Shown here: in pieces, positions 7,546-15,392 of the stretch | How the letters are laid out: every line of letters starts with the position of its first letter | Numbering within the stretch: the first letter of the stretch is position 1 | Source: CANHCC01 sp040381555 | Lineage (GTDB): Bacteria; Bacteroidota; Bacteroidia; J057; RFSG01 | Assembly: GCA_040381555.1 (NCBI GenBank) | Contig: JBEIHC010000066.1 | Span: forward strand, 1 to 15,392 | Length of the DNA: 15,392 bases | Direction: 5' to 3' | Made by a program: the position numbers and the translations under genes | The notes under the pieces: generated by a model | Told to the model about the DNA's origin: nothing | Databases searched by the model: none | What the model saw: the letters and a program-made list of their open reading frames with translations, nothing else

Positions 7546-7779
7546 TTAAACAAGTTCCCCAATTATCGGAAATTTCAAAAAAACTGAACGGGTATGAGGC
7601 GCATCTTTTAATTCTGCCGTCAGATCTTGTCCTGCCCAATGCTCATAATGTTTGCCATTTTTCCAGAGTCGGCTCGAACCTACATCGTAAATTTTCCCTT
7701 CGAAGGCAATCCAGATTTCTTCCCGATCCTGCCCATTCCGCAAGGCCAATTGAGATAAAGAGTACTCAGGCAATGCCAT
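7546..7779 (-). CDS. Small cytochrome b5-like heme/steroid-binding domain protein, 77 aa
   Basis: The whole protein is one short cytochrome b5-like domain. The segment FEGKIYDVGSSRLWKNG (26-42) matches the conserved strand and turn, and HYEHWAGQDLTAELKDAPH (44-62) matches the helix pair of the prokaryotic heme/steroid-binding subfamily. Candidate heme ligands are His44 or His47 and His62. The HPGG motif of classical cytochrome b5 is missing, as is usual in this subfamily. There is no signal peptide or membrane anchor, so it is probably cytosolic. Its ATG lies 14 nt inside the 3' end of asd in another frame, so the two genes are very likely co-transcribed and translationally coupled. Heme binding and the electron partner are not shown by the sequence; a link to Asd chemistry is not established. 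Confidence 0.82.
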   Translation of the reverse strand: MALPEYSLSQLALRNGQDREEIWIAFEGKIYDVGSSRLWKNGKHYEHWAGQDLTAELKDAPHTRSVFLKFPIIGELV

Positions 7780-8761
7780 GCCGTTCTTGTAAGAGAAATT
7801 CTAAAATCTGAACTGCATTGGTGGCTGCACCTTTGCGCAAATTATCTGCTGTTATCCAAGCATTTAAGGTGTTTTTCTGGCTTTCGTCTTTTCGAATTCT
7901 CCCAACCAAGACATCATCTTTTCCCTGACTGTGAATGGGCATAGGATATACTGAATTCTGAGGGTCATCCTGAATTAAAATTCCTTTTTGCCTGCCTAGC
8001 AAATCCCGAACATCCCTTATTGTAAAATCCTGTTCCATTTCAATATTGACGGATTCTGAATGTCCTCCCAACACGGGTACTCGAACCGCAGTTGCTGTAA
8101 TGGCCAAATTCTCTAAATCCAGTATTTTTCGAGTTTCCCGAATGATTTTCATTTCCTCTTTGGTATAATCATTTTCGGTAAAAACATCACATTGAGGAAT
8201 GCAGTTTAAGTCAATAGGCCAGGGATAGATAGCCTGAACAAGTTCTCCAGATCTTTCCCCCATTAATTGATCCACCGCCTTTTTGCCAGTGCCAGTTACC
8301 GATTGATAAGTTGAAACAATCACTCTTTTGAGACGGTAATGTTTCTGCAAGGGCGAAAGTACCATCACCAGTTGAATAGTTGAGCAGTTGGGGTTGGCAA
8401 TTAAAAGAGAATTTCCACAAGCACTCCCATTAATTTCTGGGACCACCAAAGGTACCTTGGGGTCCATTCGCCAATAAGAGGAGTTGTCGATTACACATAC
8501 TCCGGCAGCAGTAAATAGGGGTGCGTAATACTTGCTGGGTTCTCCCCCTGCGGAAAAAAGGGCAAAATCAGGTTTCTCCGCCAATACTTCCTCAACGGAT
8601 TGAAATCGAATTTCCTTCCCATTCAAAAAAATGGATTTGCCAATGGAAGCAGAACTAGCCGCAGGCAAAATTTGATACTTGTCGGTTAATCCTCTTTCAG
8701 TAAGGACCTCAATCATCGCCTGACCAACCAGACCGCTCGCTCCTATAAGGGCAATTTTCAC
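7766..8761 (-). CDS. asd: Aspartate-semialdehyde dehydrogenase
   Basis: Asd reduces L-aspartyl-4-phosphate to aspartate-4-semialdehyde with NADPH, the branch point to lysine, diaminopimelate, threonine and methionine. The 331-residue protein opens with the nucleotide-binding MKIALIGASGLVG, and has FSAGGEPSKYYAP and DNSSYWRMDPKVPLVVPE. The catalytic Cys is at 126 in NPNCSTIQ, and the general-base His at 234 in GGHSESVNIE. The C-terminal RKGAATNAVQILE helix is also typical. Length is normal for the family. The start is GTG: an in-frame TAA lies 6 nt upstream and the Rossmann strand begins at once, so no other start is possible. Its end overlaps the b5-like gene by 14 nt. A candidate -7 element lies about 64 nt upstream. 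It is divergent from the 1698-residue protein gene. Confidence 0.96.
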   Translation of the reverse strand: MKIALIGASGLVGQAMIEVLTERGLTDKYQILPAASSASIGKSIFLNGKEIRFQSVEEVLAEKPDFALFSAGGEPSKYYAPLFTAAGVCVIDNSSYWRMDPKVPLVVPEINGSACGNSLLIANPNCSTIQLVMVLSPLQKHYRLKRVIVSTYQSVTGTGKKAVDQLMGERSGELVQAIYPWPIDLNCIPQCDVFTENDYTKEEMKIIRETRKILDLENLAITATAVRVPVLGGHSESVNIEMEQDFTIRDVRDLLGRQKGILIQDDPQNSVYPMPIHSQGKDDVLVGRIRKDESQKNTLNAWITADNLRKGAATNAVQILEFLLQERHGIA

Positions 8762-8824
8762 TTTTTATTTAAATTAATTTAACCCGAAATTACCCGGCTT
8801 TTGGTAATTTTAACAATTCTGAGA

Positions 8825-8832
8825 CAAATATA
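8825..8832 (-). promoter_or_regulatory. Candidate -7 element of asd
   Basis: Read on the minus strand this is TATATTTG, an exact match to the Bacteroidota -7 consensus TAnnTTTG. It sits in the 78-nt divergent gap between asd and the plus-strand giant gene, about 64 nt before the asd GTG, leaving room for a normal 5' leader. No convincing -33 TTTG is visible at the expected distance. For the plus-strand gene I see no comparably good promoter in this gap. Confidence 0.42.
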
Positions 8833-8839
8833 GATTATT

Positions 8840-11800
8840 ATGAAAAGAGTTCTGACTCTGGGGATTGTTCTGTTGTGCTTTTTAGGCCATTCCGCTGTTG
8901 CTCAAAATTGGATAGACGATTTTGGAGATACTGATTTTACCGGTGGATTAAAGTCTTGGTCGGGGGAATCTACCTTATGGCAAGTAACTGCTGGGCAGTT
9001 GCGGTCCAATGGGATAGCGGGTACCGATACAACCTATCTCTCAACGCCCAGTAATTTAGCTTTGGATACACAATGGGAATTTTGGATGCGATTATCTTTC
9101 AATCCATCCGCCAACAATTACGCAGATGTTTATCTAATCTCAGATTCTGCTGATGTTACCCACCCTCAATCGCGCGGTTATTATCTCAGGATTGGATCGA
9201 GTGATGATGATATTAAGTTATGGTATCGAAATGGATTGGTCGCCCCAATTATGCTGATTGATGGTTCTTTAACGAGTTTGGCCACTACTAATAATATTCT
9301 AAAAGTTAAAGTTACTCGAACCGCTGCAGGACTTTGGACTTTGTTTGCAGATGCAACCGGAACGGGTTCTTCTTATGCTATAGAAGGAAATTTCACAGAT
9401 AATACGCTTACTCAAAGTGCTCACTTTGGATTAGTAGCTCGGCACACCTCTAGTAATTTTAATCGATTTTATTTTGATGATTTCTTAGTGGTAAGTCCGA
9501 TTCCGGTTGACAATACTCCCCCAACAGTTAATAGTGTAACAGTAACCGCTTTGAATCAGTTGAGTGTTGTATTTTCCGAATCATTAGATTTAATTACTTC
9601 TCAAAATACAGCGAATTATTTAGTGGCGGGCAATACAGTGGTTTCGGCAGTTCGCAACCCTGCCAATACTGTAGTGGTAACTTTTCAGAATAATTTTCCT
9701 CCTTCTATTCAACAAACCATTACCATTTCTAATGTAAGGGATGTTGCTGCCAATAGCATGACTCCTGCTCAGTTTAATTTTCAACGAGGGGATGACCCTG
9801 CTTTTGGCGATGTGGTAATTAATGAAATATTAGCAGATGTAAGTCCGGTTGTAGGACTTCCTCAGGTAGAATGGATTGAATTATACAATCGCTCGAGTAA
9901 AACTTTCAATATTCAAAATTGGAAGATTGCTTCTCAATTAGGTACAGGAAGTCCTATGGAATTGCTCCTTCCGGCTTTTACTTTAAGTCCCGATACTTAT
10001 GTCGTTGTTTGTGCTATAGCTGGCAAAGATTCTTTTACAGGTTGGCAAATTCAGGTAATTGACCCCTCTGCATTTAATACTAATTTTCTAACTTCCACCG
10101 GAAGATTGATTTCATTATATGATTCAACCGGAATAGTATTAGACACGGTGAATTACCTTAGTTCTTGGTACAAGAATACAACTAAAGCTAACGGGGGGTG
10201 GTCCATTGAAAAAATGAATCCATTTGATACTTGTGCTGCTACTATTGATAATTGGGCCGCCTCCACAAATCCTTCAGGAGGAACCCCAGGAAAGAAGAAT
10301 AGTATTTGGTCTGCAACCTCTAACCCCATTGCCCCAGTTGTATCTTCCCTTACTATTATTGACTCTCTGAATGTCCAAGTTTGTTTCTCCGTAAAAATGG
10401 ATCCAGCTGCCATCAAGAGCACCCTGAATTACACTGTATCCGGGAGTTTGGGAATTCAACTCGTTTCCATTCTCAATGCAGATTTTACCTGCGTGCAAGT
10501 GACTTTTCTGAATCCTATTCAATTGGATACTTTGTACACTTTGAATATCACTGGGGTTCAGAATTGTTATAATTCCGGCTCAGTAAATTTACAAACCAAT
10601 TTTATTGAAAATAGCCCCCCAAAACGAAACGAGATTGTTATTAATGAAATCTTTGCCGATCAGACGCCTCAGATTGGATTGCCAAATGCTGAGTTTGTTG
10701 AATTACATAACCGCAGTAATCGTGCGCTCAACATTGCTGGTTGGAAATTAAACGAAGGAAGTTCCAGCTTAACTGCCCTTCCTAGTATAGTTCTTTTACC
10801 CAATGATTATCTGATTTTATGTCATTTAAATAATTATTGGGATTTTGCCCCCTTTGGTCAAACTGTAGGCCTTAATTCCTTTTCCTTGACTAATTCAGGA
10901 GAATTACTCACTCTTTTGGACAGCACAGGCGTAATTATTGATGCAGTTACTTATTCCGATACTTGGCATAATGATGCGGTGAAAGATGATGGGGGTTGGT
11001 CACTGGAAAAAATAGATCGCAATGATACCTGCTCTACCTTTAGAAATTGGAAAGGCAGTGAAGCCAGTATTGGCGGTACTCCCGGTTCCCTCAACAGTGT
11101 AGATGGAATAGGATTCGATACCTTGGGTCCTGTGTTGTTGTCCGTTAGTGCTGTTTCGACGGATACAATAATCGCTTGTTTTGACGAGCCTGTTTCCCTT
11201 AATTTTATTGGAAATCTGGCTCATTATGCCATTCAAAATAATGACCTTATCATTGCTTCTGTAATGCCAATTTCTCCTGCATTTGAGTGCGTTCAAATTA
11301 TTTTTGCTACTCCCATGACTGCAGGTCAGGTATATCAATTAAATGTCTCCTCCCTGGAAGATTGTAAAGGAAATTCTATTGTTTCAGGTTCAAACCGACA
11401 GTTTGTCTTGAACCCTCCAATTCAAAGAGCCGACCTTGTGATTAATGAAGTTTTTGCAGACCCAACTCCGGCAGTCAGTTTGCCAGAATCTCAATTCGCA
11501 GAAATCTATAATCGCAGTGTGCATGCTTTTGATGTAACAGGATTGAAATTTAATGGGCGCACCATGTCCTATGGGGTAATAAAACCAGGAGAATACCTCA
11601 TCATAACCCGTACGGATAATTCAGGGGATTATGTGAGTTATGGGAATGTAAATGCCGTTCCATCCCTTGCTTCCTTTACCCAATCTGCTTACACTATGGA
11701 GTTGACTACTGCCAATGATGAAGTAATTGATGAAGTCAGTTATACAAGAGATTGGTATAAAGATGGAGTTAAACAGAATGGAGGTTGGACATTGGAAAGA

Positions 11801-13936
11801 ATTAACCCGGATGATACCTGTGCTACTTTCTCTAACTGGATTGCTTCCGTAGATTCAAGTGGCGGTACTCCTGGTGCTGCTAATAGTGTGATGAATAGTA
11901 ATCAGGATACCAATCCTCCTACAATTCTGGATGTTTCTGTTTCTGGTTTAGATACAGTATATCTCTATTTTTCTGAAACCCTAAATGGTGTACAGGCATC
12001 CGATTCCGCTTTGTATAGTGTAAAAGAATTATCCTCCGGAAATATCTTGCCTGTACTGGCAGCTCATGCTCAATCTCCAGATTATGGAGTCGTTAGATTA
12101 ACTCTTGGAGCATTTATGCAATTGGCGAATTCTTATGAAGTAACCCTTACCGGCATTGAAGATTGCAAAGGAAATAGTGCAAATTTGATTGACACTTTTG
12201 TTGTTGGGGATGTTGCTGTACCGAACGAAATTGTCCTAAATGAAATCTATACTGATGTTACTCCTTTGGTAGGTTTACCTGCTGTTAAGTTTTTGGAAAT
12301 TTATAATCGTACCAACAAGCCATTTGACCTTACGGGTTGGAGTATTCGTAAATTTAATAGTTCAGGGGAATTCTCTAGTACTTATTCTTTCGACAATCCC
12401 AGAGTATTATTACCCGGACAATATTTAGTTATTTGTCCTACCTCAGCAGTGTCTCAGTATCAGGCTTATTCTGCATCCGTTTTGGGAGCAGGGTCTTTAT
12501 CCTTTAATATTTCGAGTGATAATATTGCTCTGGTAGATGCGGAGGGTGTAGTCATCGATCGAGTTAGTTATACTGATGACTGGTATCGCGATAATGTAAA
12601 AGATGAGGGAGGTTGGAGCCTAGAACGAATTGACCCAGATTATATCTGTGCAGATGCTTTGAATTGGATAGCTTCTTCTGATAGTTCTGGTGGTACTCCT
12701 GGCCGAATAAATAGCAAGAAAGCATCCTTCTCGGATGTAACGCCCCCCAGTTTGTTGAATGCCTATGTTCTGACAAAAGATACTTTGGTGCTACAATTCA
12801 GTGAGCCATTAGAGTATCTCTCCACCTTAGACCCCACTAATTTTGAAATTAGTTCAGGAATAGGTAATCCCATTAATGTTATTTTTCCAGGTCAGGCTAC
12901 CTATCAATTAAGTACTGTTTATTTGGTATTGACCACACCTCTGGATTCTAATAAGATTTATACTATTACGCTTAAAAATCTGAAGGATTGCCCTGGTAAT
13001 ACCATTCCATCAAATCTTCTTGTGGAGGTCGCTATTCCTGTAATGCCAGAGGTAAAAGAATTATTGATTAATGAAGTATTGTTTTACCCTTATACAGGGC
13101 GAAATCGATTTGTGGAGATATACAATCATTCCGACAATATTTTTGATTTGAGTAAAGTATATTTGGCAGAAGTTGTTTTGGGAATTGATTCCATTCAAAG
13201 TGTTAAACCCTTGAGTGAAACTCCACGGCTTATGTTTCCCAGAACCTATCTTTGCCTCACTCCCAATGTTCAGGATCAACTGGATGTGTATCAGCCCAAA
13301 GAAAATGCCAAGTTTTTGCAGGTTCCTTCCATTCCAGCCTATAGTAGCACCAAAGATGAGGTCATGCTTATTTATGCAGAAGCACTGGTTACCCCAGTAA
13401 CTTCCGCTACACCGTTGATTAAATTGGATCGCTTTTACTATGAGGATACTTATCATTTCCCGGATTTGATTTCGAAGAGAGGGGTTTCCCTTGAGAGACT
13501 CAATTTTGAGGGTGATTCTCAGAATAAGGATTTGTGGCATTCTGCAGCTAGCACAGTTTTATATGCCACTCCAGGCTATGAAAATTCTCAGCAATTGCGG
13601 CCACAGTCAAATGGTGAAGTTTCGGTTTTTCCAGAGACATTCTCTCCAGATGGAGATGGATTTGAAGATATTCTTTCTATTAACTACAAGTTCACTGAAA
13701 TTGGTAACAATGCCAGAATTACCATTTATGATGCGGTAGGAAATCGGGTGAAAATTTTAAGGCCAAATTTCTTGCTGGAAACGGAAGAAGGTTTTGTTAC
13801 TTGGGATGGTACAAATGATTCAGGTAATAAAGCTCCTGTTGGGGTTTATCTGGTTGTTTTCGAGGTGATGCAAGCAGGCAGTGGAGATCGGGAAGTATAT
13901 AAAGTTCCATGTGTATTGGCTGCAAAATTGAATTAA
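8840..13936 (+). CDS. Giant secreted lamin-tail/Ig-repeat protein, 1698 aa
   Basis: The protein is secreted: residues 1-22 form a signal peptide ending AVAQ. Residues about 23-220 resemble a concanavalin/LamG-like domain (WEFWMRLSF, GYYLRIG, FDDFLVV). Then come five tandem modules of about 265-277 residues. Each has an Ig-like (SbsA-type) domain starting PPxxxxV and a lamin-tail domain starting (V/L)(V/I)(I/L)NE at residues 325, 599, 866, 1131 and 1408. In modules 1-4 the lamin-tail domain contains E(I/L)(Y/H)NR(S/T), then GGW(S/T)(L/I)E(K/R), and closes with GGTPG at 480, 745, 1008 and 1284. Module 5 is divergent, without GGW or GGTPG. The C-terminus (about 1596-1698) has FSPDGDGFEDI, ITIYDAVGNRV, WDGTNDSG and PVGVYLV, like FlgD/gliding C-terminal domains, which suggests T9SS export. 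Function is unknown; surface adhesion or binding of polymers or extracellular DNA is inference. It lies between divergent asd and mtaB. Confidence 0.9.
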   Translation: MKRVLTLGIVLLCFLGHSAVAQNWIDDFGDTDFTGGLKSWSGESTLWQVTAGQLRSNGIAGTDTTYLSTPSNLALDTQWEFWMRLSFNPSANNYADVYLISDSADVTHPQSRGYYLRIGSSDDDIKLWYRNGLVAPIMLIDGSLTSLATTNNILKVKVTRTAAGLWTLFADATGTGSSYAIEGNFTDNTLTQSAHFGLVARHTSSNFNRFYFDDFLVVSPIPVDNTPPTVNSVTVTALNQLSVVFSESLDLITSQNTANYLVAGNTVVSAVRNPANTVVVTFQNNFPPSIQQTITISNVRDVAANSMTPAQFNFQRGDDPAFGDVVINEILADVSPVVGLPQVEWIELYNRSSKTFNIQNWKIASQLGTGSPMELLLPAFTLSPDTYVVVCAIAGKDSFTGWQIQVIDPSAFNTNFLTSTGRLISLYDSTGIVLDTVNYLSSWYKNTTKANGGWSIEKMNPFDTCAATIDNWAASTNPSGGTPGKKNSIWSATSNPIAPVVSSLTIIDSLNVQVCFSVKMDPAAIKSTLNYTVSGSLGIQLVSILNADFTCVQVTFLNPIQLDTLYTLNITGVQNCYNSGSVNLQTNFIENSPPKRNEIVINEIFADQTPQIGLPNAEFVELHNRSNRALNIAGWKLNEGSSSLTALPSIVLLPNDYLILCHLNNYWDFAPFGQTVGLNSFSLTNSGELLTLLDSTGVIIDAVTYSDTWHNDAVKDDGGWSLEKIDRNDTCSTFRNWKGSEASIGGTPGSLNSVDGIGFDTLGPVLLSVSAVSTDTIIACFDEPVSLNFIGNLAHYAIQNNDLIIASVMPISPAFECVQIIFATPMTAGQVYQLNVSSLEDCKGNSIVSGSNRQFVLNPPIQRADLVINEVFADPTPAVSLPESQFAEIYNRSVHAFDVTGLKFNGRTMSYGVIKPGEYLIITRTDNSGDYVSYGNVNAVPSLASFTQSAYTMELTTANDEVIDEVSYTRDWYKDGVKQNGGWTLERINPDDTCATFSNWIASVDSSGGTPGAANSVMNSNQDTNPPTILDVSVSGLDTVYLYFSETLNGVQASDSALYSVKELSSGNILPVLAAHAQSPDYGVVRLTLGAFMQLANSYEVTLTGIEDCKGNSANLIDTFVVGDVAVPNEIVLNEIYTDVTPLVGLPAVKFLEIYNRTNKPFDLTGWSIRKFNSSGEFSSTYSFDNPRVLLPGQYLVICPTSAVSQYQAYSASVLGAGSLSFNISSDNIALVDAEGVVIDRVSYTDDWYRDNVKDEGGWSLERIDPDYICADALNWIASSDSSGGTPGRINSKKASFSDVTPPSLLNAYVLTKDTLVLQFSEPLEYLSTLDPTNFEISSGIGNPINVIFPGQATYQLSTVYLVLTTPLDSNKIYTITLKNLKDCPGNTIPSNLLVEVAIPVMPEVKELLINEVLFYPYTGRNRFVEIYNHSDNIFDLSKVYLAEVVLGIDSIQSVKPLSETPRLMFPRTYLCLTPNVQDQLDVYQPKENAKFLQVPSIPAYSSTKDEVMLIYAEALVTPVTSATPLIKLDRFYYEDTYHFPDLISKRGVSLERLNFEGDSQNKDLWHSAASTVLYATPGYENSQQLRPQSNGEVSVFPETFSPDGDGFEDILSINYKFTEIGNNARITIYDAVGNRVKILRPNFLLETEEGFVTWDGTNDSGNKAPVGVYLVVFEVMQAGSGDREVYKVPCVLAAKLN

Positions 13937-13964
13937 ATTCAATAAGCATCCTCCGCCTTCTTTG

Positions 13965-13972
13965 TATCTTTG
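13965..13972 (+). promoter_or_regulatory. -7 element touching the mtaB start
   Basis: TATCTTTG matches the Bacteroidota -7 consensus TAnnTTTG exactly and ends 4 nt before the ATG at 13977. The start of transcription should fall at or inside the start codon, giving a leaderless message. The presence of the element argues that the upstream TTG at 13962 is not the start, since it would lie inside the promoter. Confidence 0.55.
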
Positions 13973-13976
13973 CAGT

Positions 13977-15287
13977 ATGAAGGTTGCATTTCATACATTA
14001 GGCTGTAAACTGAATTTCTCAGAAAGTTCGGCCTTAAATCGGCAGTTGGAAGAAGTCGGCTTTCAATCAGTAGGGTTTCAGCAAAATCCGGATGTGTTTG
14101 TGGTGAATACTTGTTCGGTTACTGAAAATGCGGACAAGAAATGCCGTAAGCTGGTTTCTCAAGCGAAGCGAATAAATCCAAATGCACTGATTGTTATAGT
14201 GGGATGCTATGCTCAGCTCAAGCCTCAGGAAATAGCCTCAATTAAAGGCGTAAGTGCAGTGTTAGGTGCGGCAGATAAATTCAGATTGCCGGAAGTCTTG
14301 AAAGAACTTATAGAAGCCCCTCAACAAATTGTTCGAAATACGCCCATTCAGGAAGCGAATGTTTTCGAACAAGCTTGGTCAGCAGGAGATAGGACTCGAT
14401 CTTTTTTGAAAGTACAGGATGGCTGTGATTATAAATGTACATTTTGCACTATTCCATTAGCAAGAGGAAGTAGTAGAAGTGACACCCTCGAAGGCGTACT
14501 CAAAAATGTCGAATCGATTGCTCAAAAAGGTATTCAAGAAGTGGTGTTAACAGGAGTGAATTTGGGGGATTTTTCCACTGAAAATGGAGCAGATTTTTTT
14601 GACCTAGTAAAAGCTCTGGATACTCAGGCTTTAGTTCCTCGCTTTCGAATTTCTTCCATAGAACCCAATCTGCTGCATGATGATTTGATTGACTATGTGG
14701 CATCTAGTCGCTCGTTTATGCCTCATTTCCATATCCCACTTCAAAGTGGAAATAATGAAATTCTGGCTTCTATGCGGAGGAGGTATAGGCGAGAATTATA
14801 TGCCGAAAGAGTCCAACATATTCGCAATGCAATCCCTCATGCATCCATTGGAGTTGATGTAATTACTGGATTTCCGGGGGAAACGGAAGCTCATTTTTTG
14901 GATACCTGGAATTTTATTCAGGATTTGGATGTATCCTACCTCCATGTATTTACTTACTCCGAAAGAGAAAATACGCCGGCAGCATCCTTGCCTGGGAAAG
15001 TGCCTGTGTCTGTTAGGCAAGAAAGGACCCAAAGATTGATTTCATTATCCGAAAAGAAGAAGTTGGGTTTTTATCGCCAATTTTTGGGAAGTACCCGTTC
15101 TGTATTATTTGAGTCCTCAGAGGAAGAAGGAATGCTTTCTGGGTTTACGGATAATTACCTTCGCGTAGAAGTACCTTATCAGGAAAATCTAGTTAATCGG
15201 ATTATTCCCATTTCACTGGAAGGACTTGTTGCCAATGGGAACCTTACAGGTAAAATGCCTGTCAGCATACTTACTGCGATAGAATAA
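13977..15287 (+). CDS. mtaB: tRNA t6A37 C2-methylthiotransferase MtaB
   Basis: MtaB is a radical SAM enzyme that adds a methylthio group to N6-threonylcarbamoyladenosine 37 of tRNAs reading ANN codons. The N-terminal methylthiotransferase domain holds three cysteines for the auxiliary iron-sulfur cluster: Cys10 in TLGCKLN, Cys46 in NTCSVT and Cys77 in GCYAQ. The radical SAM motif is C150-xxx-C154-xx-C157 (CDYKCTFC). Further family landmarks are EVVLTGVNLGDF, SSIEPN, HIPLQSGNNEILASMRRRY, and DVITGFPGETE. A short TRAM-like tail follows after about residue 380. The protein has 436 residues, normal for the family. I chose ATG at 13977 because the family begins MKVAFHTLGCKLN. A TTG five codons earlier overlaps the promoter. 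The TLGCKLN signature separates MtaB from MiaB and RimO. Confidence 0.95.
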   Translation: MKVAFHTLGCKLNFSESSALNRQLEEVGFQSVGFQQNPDVFVVNTCSVTENADKKCRKLVSQAKRINPNALIVIVGCYAQLKPQEIASIKGVSAVLGAADKFRLPEVLKELIEAPQQIVRNTPIQEANVFEQAWSAGDRTRSFLKVQDGCDYKCTFCTIPLARGSSRSDTLEGVLKNVESIAQKGIQEVVLTGVNLGDFSTENGADFFDLVKALDTQALVPRFRISSIEPNLLHDDLIDYVASSRSFMPHFHIPLQSGNNEILASMRRRYRRELYAERVQHIRNAIPHASIGVDVITGFPGETEAHFLDTWNFIQDLDVSYLHVFTYSERENTPAASLPGKVPVSVRQERTQRLISLSEKKKLGFYRQFLGSTRSVLFESSEEEGMLSGFTDNYLRVEVPYQENLVNRIIPISLEGLVANGNLTGKMPVSILTAIE

Positions 15288-15297
15288 AAGATTCAAA

Positions 15298-15392
15298 GCT
15301 TGCACCAAGCTGCGCTTGCACCAAGCTTCGCTTACCCTAAACTGCGCTTGCACCAAGCTGCGCTTACACCAAGCTGCGCTTACACCAAGCTG
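15298..15392. repeat. 16-bp tandem repeat of alternating palindromes, continues past window end
   Basis: Six units of 16 bp follow each other without spacers: GCTTGCACCAAGCTGC (15298-15313), a copy ending TTC (15314-15329), a degenerate copy GCTTACCCTAAACTGC (15330-15345), an exact copy (15346-15361), GCTTACACCAAGCTGC (15362-15377) and a partial sixth cut by the window end. Within a unit GCTTG pairs with CAAGC around CAC. Across a unit boundary CAAGC pairs with GCTTG around TGC, so the array can fold as hairpins in two registers. It begins 11 nt after the mtaB stop codon. It might act in transcription termination, mRNA protection or protein binding; none of this is shown. Confidence 0.9.

Noticed and set aside
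8799..8838. Promoter of the 1698-aa protein gene (TTTTGG, then TAGATTAT)
   Set aside because: The spacing is about 27 nt and the -7 match is poor, so it does not reach the standard of the other calls.
13061..13540. 159-codon open frame on the minus strand inside the lamin-tail protein gene
   Set aside because: It is antisense to a continuous, clearly modular protein. Low-G+C coding sequence often leaves such open frames.
13962..13976. Upstream TTG giving MtaB a five-residue N-terminal extension
   Set aside because: The TTG overlaps the TATCTTTG promoter element, and the family N-terminus begins at the ATG at 13977.
15298..15392. CRISPR array
   Set aside because: Units are 16 bp and contiguous with no unique spacers, so this is a simple tandem repeat; no cas gene is present.

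Overview
The window looks like a chromosomal segment of a Bacteroidota bacterium (a Cytophagia, Chitinophagia or Saprospiria-like gliding lineage is my guess). The reasons are a large surface protein ending in a type IX secretion (T9SS) type B sorting domain, a giant lamin-tail-domain protein, promoters of the Bacteroidota TAnnTTTG type, moderate-to-low G+C, and little reliance on Shine-Dalgarno sequences. No rRNA, tRNA, CRISPR array, insertion sequence or phage gene was recognised.

Region 1 (1-3584, plus strand) is a tight gene run. It holds the 3' end of plsY (phospholipid synthesis), a small retropepsin-like aspartic protease, a 200-residue protein of unknown function, tgt (queuosine tRNA modification, starting on TTG directly after the preceding stop codon) and an LptF/LptG-family permease. 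The protease and unknown genes are visibly more AT-rich than tgt and sit between housekeeping genes. A three-copy 17-bp tandem repeat starts immediately after the permease stop codon. It is followed by a hairpin terminator shared with the convergent gene.

Region 2 (3705-8761, minus strand) begins, in transcription order, with asd (aspartate-semialdehyde dehydrogenase). Asd overlaps by 14 nt a 77-residue cytochrome b5-like protein. After a 130-nt gap comes a 1236-residue secreted protein with Ig-like and PKD repeats and a T9SS type B sorting domain.

Region 3 (8840-15287, plus strand) holds a 1698-residue secreted protein made of a concanavalin/LamG-like N-terminal domain, five Ig-like plus lamin-tail modules, and a FlgD/gliding-type C-terminal domain. 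It is followed by mtaB (tRNA t6A methylthiotransferase), whose promoter almost touches its start codon. After mtaB, a 16-bp tandem repeat of alternating palindromes runs off the window end.

The gene set mixes housekeeping functions (lipid, tRNA modification, amino-acid and envelope biogenesis) with two very large cell-surface or secreted proteins. The least-explained elements are the protease/unknown gene pair, the two repeat arrays placed just after stop codons, and the modular lamin-tail protein. Nothing here proves a new system.
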